The notes under the pieces: generated by a model
Seen by the model: only the letters and a program-made list of their open reading frames with translations
Database searches by the model: none
Told to the model about the DNA's origin: nothing
Position numbers and translations under genes: made by a program
From: an uncultured Prevotella sp.
GTDB taxonomy: Bacteria; Bacteroidota; Bacteroidia; Bacteroidales; Bacteroidaceae
Direction: 5' to 3'
NCBI GenBank assembly: GCA_944320235.1
Contig: CALUGQ010000009.1
Span: forward strand, 1-64,000
Length of the DNA stretch: 64,000 nt
In this document: positions 53,900 through 62,168 of the stretch, in pieces
Layout: every line of letters starts with the position of its first letter
Numbering within the stretch: the first letter of the stretch is position 1

Positions 53900-55885
53900 T
53901 CAGCCGTTCATGGAGAGCAGGAACTCCTCGTTGCTCCTTGTCTGTATGAGCCTGTCGCGCACCGTGTTCATGGCTTCGATGGGGTTCATCTCGCTGATGA
54001 ACTTGCGGCAGACCCACATACGGTTGAGCGTGGTGGGGTCTTGCAGCAGGTCGTCGCGACGGGTGCTCGACTGCACAAGGTTCACAGCAGGGAATATCCG
54101 CTTGTTGCTCAGCGAGCGGTCAAGCTGCAACTCCATGTTGCCCGTTCCCTTGAACTCCTCGAAAATCACCTCGTCCATCTTCGAGCCGGTGTCTATCAAG
54201 GCCGTGGCGATGATGGTCAGCGAGCCGCCGTTCTCAATGTTGCGGGCCGCTCCGAAGAACCTCTTGGGCTTCTGGAGCGCATTTGCGTCCACACCTCCTG
54301 TCAACACCTTGCCGCTGGCAGGGCTTACGGTGTTGTAAGCACGGGCAAGCCGCGTGATCGAATCGAGGAAGATGACCACGTCGTGGCCGCATTCCACCAT
54401 GCGTTTCGCTTTCTCAAGCACGATGCCGGCAATCTTCACGTGACGGTCGGCAGGCTCGTCAAACGTCGAGGCGATGACCTCCGCGTTGACCGTCCGGCTC
54501 ATGTCTGTCACTTCCTCGGGGCGTTCGTCAATCAGGAGCATCATGAGGTAAGCCTCCGGGTGGTTGGCTGCGATGGCGTTTGCGATGTCTTTCATGAGAA
54601 TGGTCTTACCCGTCTTGGGCTGGGCGACAATGAGGGCGCGCTGCCCTTTGCCTATCGGCGAGAACAAATCCACTATGCGCACGCTCGGGTTAGTGGTGGC
54701 CTTGTCACCGCAGAGCTTGAACTTCTCATCGGGAAAGAGCGGCGTAAGGTGCTCAAAAGCCACGCGGTCACGCACCTCGGCAGGGTTCCTGCCGTTTATG
54801 GAGCGCACGGTGCTCAACGCGAAATACTTCTCGTTGTCGTGCGGGGGGCGCACGGTGCAGTCCACCACGTCGCCTGTCTTCAGCCCATATTTCTTTATTT
54901 GTTGTGGCGAAACATATATGTCGTCAGGCGAAGAAAGGTAATTGTAATCGCTCGAGCGCAGGAATCCGTACCCATCTGAGAGCACTTCGAGCACGCCGTT
55001 GCCACTTATTATGTCGGCAAAGTCGAACGCAGGCTTCTGCGCTCCCGCCTGCTGCATCGGGTGCTGGAACTCCATCCCGGCTTGCTGCATGGTCGGACGG
55101 TCGAATATATCGAGCGTCGGCATGGCCCCTTGGTCCTCTATCGGCAGGTCGACAACGGTGATGAAGTCGGTTCCGTCGCCCGGGTCGCCTTCCCATACCC
55201 CGGCTTGTGCAAACGCCTCCTTGCCCTCTTCGTCCTGTGCGCGTTGCGCCATCTTCTCCTGGAGCTGTGCAAGCAGGTTCCTGTCAGCGGTGGCGTCATC
55301 ATTGCCCGCAGCATTGTCAAAAGCGGCCTCGGGCACAGCGTCCTGTATGGCAACCTCGTTTTCACCTTCATTCATTTGCCCGCCGGCAGCGTCTTGCGGC
55401 TCATCATGCACCTCGGCTGCACCCGCTTCGGCCACGGCCGGAGCCTCCTCCGCCTGAGCAGGAGCCGTTTCTGGTTCAGCCTTAGCCTTCTGGCTCAACG
55501 CCGGCTTACTTGCTGTAGGTGCCTGGGCAGCATTCTCATCTGCGGTGTATGGTGCGTTTTCCTCTGGCATGACTACAGGAAGGTCGGAAAAAAGCGATGC
55601 CGGCTTAGTCTCTGCTGGCTTTCCTTGCTTGTTCTTCAAGTCGAAGTTTTCTCCGTCCTTGCCGTTTACTGTATATACTTTGTTTGTGTCTTTCTTTACT
55701 ATGCGCGTCCTTTTGCGCTTTGGGGCAGCAGCGGAATTCATGGCACTTTCCTCAGCCGCCTTGTCCAAGATGGCGTAAACCACGGTCTCCAGTTCATCGT
55801 CAGGCATGACCTTTACGCCCAATTGCTCAGCGATACCCATCAACTGGAGGGTATCCATCGATTCGAGTTCTTCTTTCGTGTACAT
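53900..55885 (-). CDS. rho: Transcription termination factor Rho, with long N-terminal insertion
   Basis: This 661-residue protein has the N-terminal Rho helix ([21 protein letters not shown]), then a large insertion of about 200 residues of low-complexity Ala/Glu/Pro/Gln sequence, then the RNA-binding OB fold ([21 protein letters not shown]) and the ATPase domain. The latter has Walker [24 protein letters not shown] and the arginine finger. Bacterial Rho is about 420 residues, and Bacteroidota forms carry such insertions. It ends transcripts by unwinding RNA. A TACCTTTG box lies at 55969-55976. Confidence 0.96.
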   Translation of the reverse strand: MYTKEELESMDTLQLMGIAEQLGVKVMPDDELETVVYAILDKAAEESAMNSAAAPKRKRTRIVKKDTNKVYTVNGKDGENFDLKNKQGKPAETKPASLFSDLPVVMPEENAPYTADENAAQAPTASKPALSQKAKAEPETAPAQAEEAPAVAEAGAAEVHDEPQDAAGGQMNEGENEVAIQDAVPEAAFDNAAGNDDATADRNLLAQLQEKMAQRAQDEEGKEAFAQAGVWEGDPGDGTDFITVVDLPIEDQGAMPTLDIFDRPTMQQAGMEFQHPMQQAGAQKPAFDFADIISGNGVLEVLSDGYGFLRSSDYNYLSSPDDIYVSPQQIKKYGLKTGDVVDCTVRPPHDNEKYFALSTVRSINGRNPAEVRDRVAFEHLTPLFPDEKFKLCGDKATTNPSVRIVDLFSPIGKGQRALIVAQPKTGKTILMKDIANAIAANHPEAYLMMLLIDERPEEVTDMSRTVNAEVIASTFDEPADRHVKIAGIVLEKAKRMVECGHDVVIFLDSITRLARAYNTVSPASGKVLTGGVDANALQKPKRFFGAARNIENGGSLTIIATALIDTGSKMDEVIFEEFKGTGNMELQLDRSLSNKRIFPAVNLVQSSTRRDDLLQDPTTLNRMWVCRKFISEMNPIEAMNTVRDRLIQTRSNEEFLLSMNG

Positions 55886-55968
55886 ACTATGTATGATATA
55901 ACTTTATTTGCTTGTGAAAAAATGAGGTGGAAACGTTTCACGAGCGGAAACGCTGTTCAAAGCAAGTG

Positions 55969-55976
55969 CAAAGGTA
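55969..55976 (-). promoter_or_regulatory. Bacteroidota -7 box TACCTTTG for rho
   Basis: A perfect box. The leader of about 80 bases could hold autoregulation by Rho, but no structure was recognised. Confidence 0.6.
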
Positions 55977-56148
55977 ATCATAAAATCTTAAACAACCAAA
56001 CATTTTCCGCAATAAAGTGAACTTGGCTTTATCACGGAAAGCCACGCGACGTATTGCGGCAGCAACCCGCCGGCATGGTTGCCTGCGAACTGCTGCCTAC
56101 GGCCGGCAGGCCGCAAATCCCCGTTGGGGCTGCGAAAGCCCCGCCTGT

Positions 56149-56655
56149 TCACTCTGCTGGTTTCAGCAAGCGTTCCTCGATGCCTTTCTTCAATTCTTCC
56201 TTCGGCATCGCGCCCATAGAGACATAAGGAGTTCCCTGCATGGGAATCCAGAGAAGCATCGGTATGCTCCGCACGCCGAAAGCGGCTGCAAGCTCCGGTT
56301 CCTTGTCTACATCCACCTTGAACACTCTTATGCGGCCTGCATACTCGGCTGCCAGTTCTTCGAGCAATGGCGACAACTGTTTGCAAGGGCCGCACCAAGT
56401 GGCATAGAAATCGACTATGGCCGGCTTGTCGCCCTCATACTTCCACTGGTTTGGATTGGCCTTGAAGTCGTAGACCTTGCTGGCAAACGCCTCGGTGTCA
56501 AGGTACTCTACCGTTCCCTCCGTCTCGGCTTGCGCCTCAGCTTTCACTGTGTCTGCGGCCTGCCCAGCTGGCTGGCCCGTCCGGCCTTGCCCTCCGCACG
56601 CGCAGAAAGCGGCCATTGCCACGATGCCAAGCACCGTCATTCTCATCTTGTTCAT
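56149..56655 (-). CDS. Thioredoxin-family lipoprotein
   Basis: This 168-residue protein has a lipoprotein signal (MTVLGIVAMAAFCACG, with Cys20 the likely lipidated residue), a short acidic/Ala linker and a thioredoxin domain. The active site is WCGPC (Cys88 and Cys91) in FYATWCGPCKQL, with the cis-proline in RSIPML. It probably works as a periplasmic or envelope disulfide reductase. No partner is adjacent. ATG 56655 is used; ATG 56646 (MRMTVLG) would also give a signal. Confidence 0.88.
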   Translation of the reverse strand: MNKMRMTVLGIVAMAAFCACGGQGRTGQPAGQAADTVKAEAQAETEGTVEYLDTEAFASKVYDFKANPNQWKYEGDKPAIVDFYATWCGPCKQLSPLLEELAAEYAGRIRVFKVDVDKEPELAAAFGVRSIPMLLWIPMQGTPYVSMGAMPKEELKKGIEERLLKPAE

Positions 56656-56720
56656 AGCATAACTTTTCTATAAAAAACTCACCTCCGGCAGGCTTTCCCG
56701 CATAGCCAGGCAAACAAGCT

Positions 56721-56760
56721 GCCGCCTGTGGCAGGCCATTGGCATCATGCCACAGGCGGC
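56721..56760 (-). terminator. 13-bp hairpin after thrS
   Basis: Perfect arms 56721-56733 and 56748-56760, 38 bases past the thrS stop. A weak T stretch (TTGTTTG) follows on the minus strand. Confidence 0.55.
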
Positions 56761-56797
56761 AACAAGTGCCGTCAGCGCGGTATTGGCCTGCGCCTCA

Positions 56798-58759
56798 TCA
56801 TTCGGGATGCACTTCGGTGGCCTTTATCTGCCCGGCCACCTCGTCGTTTATCTTCTTTGCAAACTCGGCTATGGCCATGACGCCAACATCCTCGCCGCCC
56901 TGCTTGCGCACGCTCACAGTGCCGTCGGCCTGCTCCTTCTCGCCTACAATTATCATGTAGGGTATGCGCTTCAGCTCGTTGTCACGCACCTTGCGGCCCA
57001 CTTTCTCGTTGCGGCTGTCGATGGTGGCGCGAACGCCTACGGCATCAAGCTCGCGGGCCACGCGCGCTGCGTAGTCGTTATACTTCTCGGATATGGGCAG
57101 GATGGCCACCTGGTCAGGAGTGAGCCAGAGCGGGAAGTGGCCTGCGGTGTGCTCTATGAGCACGGCGCAGAAACGCTCCATGGAGCCGAACGGGGCGCGG
57201 TGAATCATAACAGGGACTTTCTTCGTGTTGTCCTCGTCGGTATATTCGAGCTTGAAACGCTCCGGGAGGTTGTAGTCCACCTGTATCGTGCCGAGCTGCC
57301 AGCGGCGGCCTATGGCATCCTTCACCATGAAGTCGAGCTTCGGGCCGTAGAAGGCTGCCTCGCCATACTCTATCTTTGCCTTAAGCCCTTTCTCCTTGCA
57401 AGCCTCTATGATGGCGCGCTCGCCTTTCTCCCACACCTCGTCGGAGCCGATGTACTTCTCGTGGTCGTTGGGGTCGCGGAGCGAAATCTGCGCCTCGAAG
57501 TTGTCGAAGTGGAAGATGGAGAACACCGTGTGGATGATGTCCATCACGCGCAGGAACTCGTCCTTCACCTGGTCGGGGCGGCAGAAGATGTGGGCATCGT
57601 CTTGCGTGAAGGAGCGCACGCGGGTCAGGCCGTGCAGCTCACCGCTCTGCTCGTAGCGGTAAACCGTGCCGAACTCGGCTATGCGCAGCGGCAGGTCTTT
57701 GTAAGAGCGCGGCTTCCAGGCGAACACCTCGCAGTGGTGGGGGCAGTTCATTGGCTTGAGCATATACTCCTCGCCCTCCTCGGGGGTGTGGATGGGCTGG
57801 AACGAGTCCTTGCCGTAGTGGGCGTAGTGGCCGCTGGTGACGTAGAGGTTCTTGCTGCCTATGTGCGGCGTTATCACCTCCTTGTAGCCGTAGCGGGTCT
57901 GTATCTTGCGGAGCATGTCCTGCATGCGCAAGCGCAGCTCGGTGCCTTTGGGCAGCCAGATGGGCAGGCCCTTGCCCACGCGCTCGGAGAACATGAACAG
58001 TTCCATCTCCTTTCCTATCTTGCGGTGGTCGCGCTTCTTGGCCTCCTCGAGCATGGCAAGATACTCGTCGAGCATCTTCTTCTTGGGGAACGACACGCCG
58101 TAGAGGCGCTGCATCTGCTCGCGGGTTGCGTCGCCGCGCCAGAAGGCGCCGGCCACGCTCGTGAGCTTGACGGCCTTTATGGCGCCGGTGTTGAGCAGGT
58201 GGGGGCCCTTGCAGAGGTCGGTGAACGCGCCCTGCGTGTATGTGGTGATGGTGCCGTCCTCAAGGTCTTGCTCTATGTGCTCGCACTTGTAGGTCTGGCC
58301 GGCTGCGCCGAACTCCCTGAGGGCGTCGGCCTTGGCCACCTCCTTGCGCACGACAGGTTCTTTCTTCGAGGCCAGCTCGCGCATCTTGTCCTCTATCTTG
58401 GCAAAGTCGCCCTCCTTAACCATCTCGCCGCCGGGCAGCAGCACGTCGTAGAAGAAGCCGTTTTCCACAGCCGGGCCGAAGCCGAACTGTATGCCGGGAT
58501 AGAGTTCCTGCAATGCCTCGGCCAGCAGGTGGGCTGAAGTGTGCCAGAAGGCGTGCTTGCCCTCATCGTCGTCCCACTTGTAGAGTTGCACGTTTGCATC
58601 CTCATTGATTGGGCGGTTCAGTTCCACCGTCTCTCCGTTCACGCCGCAGGCCAGCACGTCGCGCGCCAAGGCGGGCGAAATGCTTTCTGCAATCTGAAGC
58701 CCGGTCACGCCCTGTTCGTACTCGCGGACAGAGCCATCGGGAAATGTTATCTTTATCAT
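56798..58759 (-). CDS. thrS: Threonine--tRNA ligase
   Basis: This 653-residue protein has a TGS domain (1-60), an editing domain with HxxxH ([11 protein letters not shown], near residue 75), the class II catalytic core with zinc ligands ([10 protein letters not shown]) and motifs 2 and 3, and a C-terminal anticodon-binding domain. It loads threonine onto tRNA(Thr) and edits Ser-tRNA(Thr). It has its own TAATTTTG box. No T-box or other leader was seen. Confidence 0.97.
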   Translation of the reverse strand: MIKITFPDGSVREYEQGVTGLQIAESISPALARDVLACGVNGETVELNRPINEDANVQLYKWDDDEGKHAFWHTSAHLLAEALQELYPGIQFGFGPAVENGFFYDVLLPGGEMVKEGDFAKIEDKMRELASKKEPVVRKEVAKADALREFGAAGQTYKCEHIEQDLEDGTITTYTQGAFTDLCKGPHLLNTGAIKAVKLTSVAGAFWRGDATREQMQRLYGVSFPKKKMLDEYLAMLEEAKKRDHRKIGKEMELFMFSERVGKGLPIWLPKGTELRLRMQDMLRKIQTRYGYKEVITPHIGSKNLYVTSGHYAHYGKDSFQPIHTPEEGEEYMLKPMNCPHHCEVFAWKPRSYKDLPLRIAEFGTVYRYEQSGELHGLTRVRSFTQDDAHIFCRPDQVKDEFLRVMDIIHTVFSIFHFDNFEAQISLRDPNDHEKYIGSDEVWEKGERAIIEACKEKGLKAKIEYGEAAFYGPKLDFMVKDAIGRRWQLGTIQVDYNLPERFKLEYTDEDNTKKVPVMIHRAPFGSMERFCAVLIEHTAGHFPLWLTPDQVAILPISEKYNDYAARVARELDAVGVRATIDSRNEKVGRKVRDNELKRIPYMIIVGEKEQADGTVSVRKQGGEDVGVMAIAEFAKKINDEVAGQIKATEVHPE

Positions 58760-58791
58760 AGTCGTTATGTTTAGTCTCCTTTTTCAAGCCG

Positions 58792-58799
58792 CAAAATTA
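58792..58799 (-). promoter_or_regulatory. Bacteroidota -7 box TAATTTTG for thrS
   Basis: It matches TAnnTTTG, 32 bases before ATG 58759. AGGAG at 58775-58779 is a possible unusual Shine-Dalgarno, but it is about 15 bases from the ATG. Confidence 0.5.
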
Positions 58800-59805
58800 A
58801 GAATTTAATTCGGAATAAAAGCAAATTGGAATGTTTTTTTGCCACCTCGGCATCAATCAACGAACAATCAACGAAATGCCGCGCAACCAAAGACAGGCGG
58901 AGCGACACACGGCGCGGCCGCGCGACAAATAAGTTGCAGTGCACTTTGTTTAATATTTTTTAACCAATAGCACGACTAAGTCTGCCGCCATTGCTCTTTG
59001 GGGCTTCACGCCAACAGTCGAACGGCTAATCTCTGCGGTGTTTTCTTGTGCCTTTCCAACACAGACATTTTGCACTTCTATTTGGAATTAGCACTAAATT
59101 TAACACGCCGCCAACCGACCAAATAGAAAACGCTAAGCAGCGAAATGCCCGCCGAAAGACTACGGAAATGCGCTCGTTTTGCAAAACGGCCCATATCGCA
59201 TTGCGAAACGACCCGTTTTAGCGTGCAAAACAGCCCGTTTTGGAAAGCGAAACGGCGGGTGCCGACAGCCTATTTCGGCCAGAAATCAATGTACATTACC
59301 TCAAAACAAATCATTTTTCGACGCATGCCAATGCAAAATTTGCACAACCTTTCACGTAAAGCCATCACTGGCAAGCCATTACGGGAATGCGCCATTTTCG
59401 AGCTATTTGCCTACAAACCATGGGCAATTGGCCATACGCGGGGATTTTGGCACACCCACACCCGCGATTTTTAACATTTCCGTCCCGCAAAAACTCTAAA
59501 AAAGTCCTTTTCGTGCGGCATTTTGGAGAGATGGCCCTCTGCCTGATATAACAACGATGTCCGAAAACTTCAACCAAGAAAAGAATAAAACCCATAAAAA
59601 TTGAATATCAGCAAAGCTCCAATGCAGGAATTAAAGGAAGTCCCTCATGCTCCCCCAATGGTGGCCATCGCTCCACTGCGCTCCGCTAAGGAGCTATAGA
59701 GCGTATGCTCCTTAGCTTCCTTATTTCATTTATATTAGGCGGACATTCTCATAAAGAAATAAGACTCGAAGAACGAATTTTACATCCATTCTTCTTCATT
59801 ATTTT
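58800..59805. other. Gene-free interval between thrS and the structured RNA
   Basis: The interval has no supported gene. It holds array H, a CTAAGGAGC/GCTCCTTAG inverted repeat (59686-59694 with 59707-59715), and sequence that turns A+T-rich from about 59280. Confidence 0.5.
59166..59253. repeat. 22-bp repeat array H (four units)
   Basis: Units start at 59166, 59188, 59210 and 59232, and all four end in GCAAAAC or GCGAAAC. With array D it is the most regular copy. It lies in the divergent gap after the thrS promoter. Confidence 0.85.
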
Positions 59806-59835
59806 TTTGTAGAATAAATATTTTTTGTATCTTTG
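59806..59835 (+). promoter_or_regulatory. Complete Bacteroidota promoter (TTTG, 18 bp, TATCTTTG)
   Basis: TTTG at 59806-59809 and TATCTTTG at 59828-59835. The predicted start is near 59841, about 300 bases before the lipoprotein gene. Confidence 0.7.
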
Positions 59836-59840
59836 CATAG

Positions 59841-60068
59841 TCGAACAATAAACGGAGAGCCTATGAAATAAAAAAGAGGAATCAAAGACATAAAGATAAA
59901 AAAGCGTTAGCTTTATTCTTGCTTATCGAAATTCGCCAAATCAAAGTAAGCCACAAGAGTAAAAGCCGATGCTCACGCCTATGGCGTGGGCTTTTACTCG
60001 TTTATGTGGCTAAGGTGTTTGGCGATACCTCGATAAGCGTAGACGAAGTTATTAGTCCACGTTTTTTT
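59841..60068 (+). ncRNA. Candidate structured RNA or long structured leader
   Basis: A 118-base rod can form from 59921 to 60038 by nested pairs: GCTTATCGA/TCGATAAGC (59921-59929, 60030-60038), TCGCCAAA/TTTGGCGA (59933-59940, 60018-60025), AGCCACA/TGTGGCT (59949-59955, 60005-60011), GAGTAAAAGCC/GGCTTTTACTC (59957-59967, 59989-59999) and CACGCC/GGCGTG with a TAT loop. TTTTTTT at 60062-60068 could end it. It starts at a strong promoter. It may be a stand-alone RNA (the Rfam Bacteroidales-1 or 6S families are worth testing) or the leader of the lipoprotein gene. Confidence 0.5.
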
Positions 60069-60138
60069 ATTGTCTAAAAGCAGATTGTTTGGACTAAAAC
60101 AAACCAACATTAAACATCCTAACAAAAAAAAGAGAAAA

Positions 60139-60924
60139 ATGAAAAAATACATCCTAATTACCACAACAATCTTTACCATAATGGCAACATTTGCGAGCTG
60201 CGGAAGCGACGACGAAGAAGAAGCCGGCCTTACCTACAATGACATCACAATAACAGCGGGAGAAACTCACACTATTGAAAGTGGCAGCAACTGGCAGTCG
60301 GAGGAACCACTCATTGCCTCTATCTCAAACAACATAATAACCGCAGAAAGAATTGGCACGGCCAGAATTTACAATGAAAGTGCGTCATTCAACATTACAG
60401 TTACGCCGCAATACAACCTCTACAACGACCCTTGCATGGAATGGGGCGCATCGCCATCGAGGGTACAATCATTTATGAATGGACATGAACAAATTTCAAG
60501 CAAAAACTCCATTGTCACGTACACAGGAGGAAAGGCGGCCGAGGCCTATGCTTATATGTTTGAAAACAACAGACTAACTAGCTCTGCGGTACTTGTCAAT
60601 GCAGAGCTTTACGATGAGTCTTTAGCCTCATTCCTTCTCGAAAGATACGTACCCATTTCTATAGACGAAGAGAACTATATGTTCTTCTTCATAAATATCG
60701 AACAAGACATGTTGGTTACTCTTGGCCTCAAGACCTCTGGCTACACGGTATATGCCTTAATCATGTATACGCCATACAACCAAAGCGACGCAAAAACGAG
60801 GGTCGGCCTCGTAGGAAAGATGAAAGAAGAAGTGAGAAAGTTGGATTTTGTGAAACCCGCAGACACGCCAAAAGCTGATTTAATAATTAAGACGTTAAAA
60901 CAAAAACTGACCTCAAAGAAATAA
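60139..60924 (+). CDS. Surface lipoprotein of unknown function with acidic export signal
   Basis: This 261-residue product starts at ATG 60139 in an A-rich site; the frame from 60070 adds a non-signal head. The signal MKKYILITTTIFTIMATFASCG has lipobox Cys22, followed directly by GSDDEEEAG, a lipoprotein export signal that in Bacteroidota sends lipoproteins to the cell surface. Residues about 35-95 look like one Ig-like strand domain (ITAGETHTIESGSNW). The rest is a mixed domain I do not recognise, ending in a lysine-rich helix. Codon use is A+T-rich and unlike its neighbours, suggesting recent gain. A terminator follows. Confidence 0.75.
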   Translation: MKKYILITTTIFTIMATFASCGSDDEEEAGLTYNDITITAGETHTIESGSNWQSEEPLIASISNNIITAERIGTARIYNESASFNITVTPQYNLYNDPCMEWGASPSRVQSFMNGHEQISSKNSIVTYTGGKAAEAYAYMFENNRLTSSAVLVNAELYDESLASFLLERYVPISIDEENYMFFFINIEQDMLVTLGLKTSGYTVYALIMYTPYNQSDAKTRVGLVGKMKEEVRKLDFVKPADTPKADLIIKTLKQKLTSKK

Positions 60925-60940
60925 CAAAGACAACACAAAA

Positions 60941-60978
60941 GCAGGATAGGCCTACCATAGCCCATCCTGCCTTTTAAT
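60941..60978 (+). terminator. Rho-independent terminator of the lipoprotein gene
   Basis: GCAGGAT (60941-60947) pairs with ATCCTGC (60964-60970), with an inner GGC/GCC. CTTTTAATT follows. Confidence 0.65.
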
Positions 60979-61058
60979 TCCTTTTGCCCACCTTCCAAGT
61001 GCGGTGGTCAAGGCCGCGCACTACGGCACAGCCACGATTCCACGACGGCGGCGCGCCT

Positions 61059-61793
61059 CTACTCCACCAGCTTGCCCTCGGCCAGCAGGGCATTGAAGAT
61101 GGAGTGGCGCACGTCGGGGTTTATCCGCTCGGCCTCGGCCAGCATGCGGCGCACGTCGTCGCGGCTCGATGCCCTCTCGTAAGGGCAGCTCTTAAGCTGC
61201 TTTTCGTAGCCCCTCATGGCGGCGAAAGCCTCGATGTCGGCCTCATCCTCCATGCAGAGCGGGCGGATGATGGCCAGCGGCATCTTGCGCATGGTGAGCT
61301 TGGCAGGCATGGTGGCAAAGTGGCCCTGCGAGAAGAGGTTCATCATGGCCGTCTGCACTATGTCGTCCTTGTGGTGGCCGAGCGCTATCTTGTTGCAGCC
61401 CAGCTCCTGGGCGGCGTTGAAAAGCAGCTTGCGCCTGTACCACGAGCACAGGAAGCACACCGGCTTCTTGCTGTCGCGGCGAGTGTCAAAGCCGGTAGTG
61501 GCCACATGGAGGCGCACGCCCAGCGCGTCGCAGAAGTCTTGCAGGTAAGCGGTGTCGGTCTCATAGCGTATGTTGTCCATGCGTATGTGCATGGCATCGA
61601 CGCTGAACGCAGGCCGGCTTACGCGCATACGGCGGGCAAGCAGCTCAAGCAGGCACAAAGAGTCCTTGCCGCCCGACAGGCCCACGAGGACGCGGTCGCC
61701 ATCCTCAATGAGACTGTAGGCGGCAAGGGCCTTATGGAATCGCTTCAGGATTCTGTGCTCCAGCCTGTCCGCTCCGGCTGCATCCACTGTCAT
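61059..61793 (-). CDS. ttcA: TtcA-like tRNA 2-thiocytidine biosynthesis protein
   Basis: This 244-residue PP-loop ATPase has SGGKDS (near residues 39-44), a central CFLCSWYRRK with the CxxC pair that can hold an iron-sulfur cluster, and GHHKDDIVQTAMMNL. These match the TtcA/TtuA branch that thiolates tRNA at C32. It is short for TtcA (about 300 residues in E. coli) but typical for Bacteroidota. It lies 6 bases after the DUF486 gene, in one run with the PyrK-GltD gene upstream. Confidence 0.85.
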   Translation of the reverse strand: MTVDAAGADRLEHRILKRFHKALAAYSLIEDGDRVLVGLSGGKDSLCLLELLARRMRVSRPAFSVDAMHIRMDNIRYETDTAYLQDFCDALGVRLHVATTGFDTRRDSKKPVCFLCSWYRRKLLFNAAQELGCNKIALGHHKDDIVQTAMMNLFSQGHFATMPAKLTMRKMPLAIIRPLCMEDEADIEAFAAMRGYEKQLKSCPYERASSRDDVRRMLAEAERINPDVRHSIFNALLAEGKLVE

Positions 61794-61799
61794 CGGCGG

Positions 61800-62168
61800 C
61801 TATTTCATGAATACGAGATAGACAGCGCAGATGATGAGGAAGAACGCCAGTATGTGGTTCCAGTGCAGGTTCTGCCCCTGGAACATGATGTTGGCGATGA
61901 TGGCAAACACACCGAGGCTGATGCACTCCTGCACCACTTTGAGCTGCACGAGGCTGAAAGGGCCACCGTTACCGGCAAACCCTATCCTGTTGGCAGGCAC
62001 CTGGCAGCAGTACTCAAAGAACGCAATGCCCCACGAAAAGGCTATCACGCCTATCACAGGCCACCGGGCCGACACGCCCGTCTCCTGCAACTTGAGGTGC
62101 CCGTACCACGCGAGCGTCATGAAAACATTGCTCAATATGAGCAGTATTATGGTATAAAGGCCGTTCAT
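61800..62168 (-). CDS. DMT family small membrane protein (DUF486)
   Basis: This 122-residue protein has four predicted membrane segments (residues about 4-22, 36-55, 72-93 and 101-120). The conserved EYCCQVPANRIG motif in the second loop, and WYGHLK after the first, are the DUF486 signature. Its role is unknown; the fold is like small multidrug-resistance and EamA half-transporters. The ATG overlaps the PyrK-GltD stop by four bases, and ttcA follows. Confidence 0.85.
   Translation of the reverse strand: MNGLYTIILLILSNVFMTLAWYGHLKLQETGVSARWPVIGVIAFSWGIAFFEYCCQVPANRIGFAGNGGPFSLVQLKVVQECISLGVFAIIANIMFQGQNLHWNHILAFFLIICAVYLVFMK

Noticed and set aside
56747..58537. Long plus-strand frame opposite thrS
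   Set aside because: It is the antisense of a full, well-conserved threonyl-tRNA synthetase.
58775..58779. AGGAG before thrS as a strong ribosome-binding site
   Set aside because: It is about 15 bases from the ATG, and Bacteroidota rarely use Shine-Dalgarno; probably chance.
59145..59499. Short frames across the arrays that encode QNGPYRIAKRPV-like peptides as real small proteins
   Set aside because: The 22-bp period shifts frame each unit, and such peptides arise on both strands from the repeat itself. No promoter or start context supports them.
59841..60068. The long hairpin as a transposon-derived mini-element
   Set aside because: The pairing is nested with internal loops along its length, not confined to terminal repeats. 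No target duplication was found, and a good promoter precedes it. It is not fully excluded.
59994..60179. Minus-strand 61-residue frame
   Set aside because: It lies across the structured hairpin and the start of the lipoprotein gene, and has no promoter and no recognisable product.
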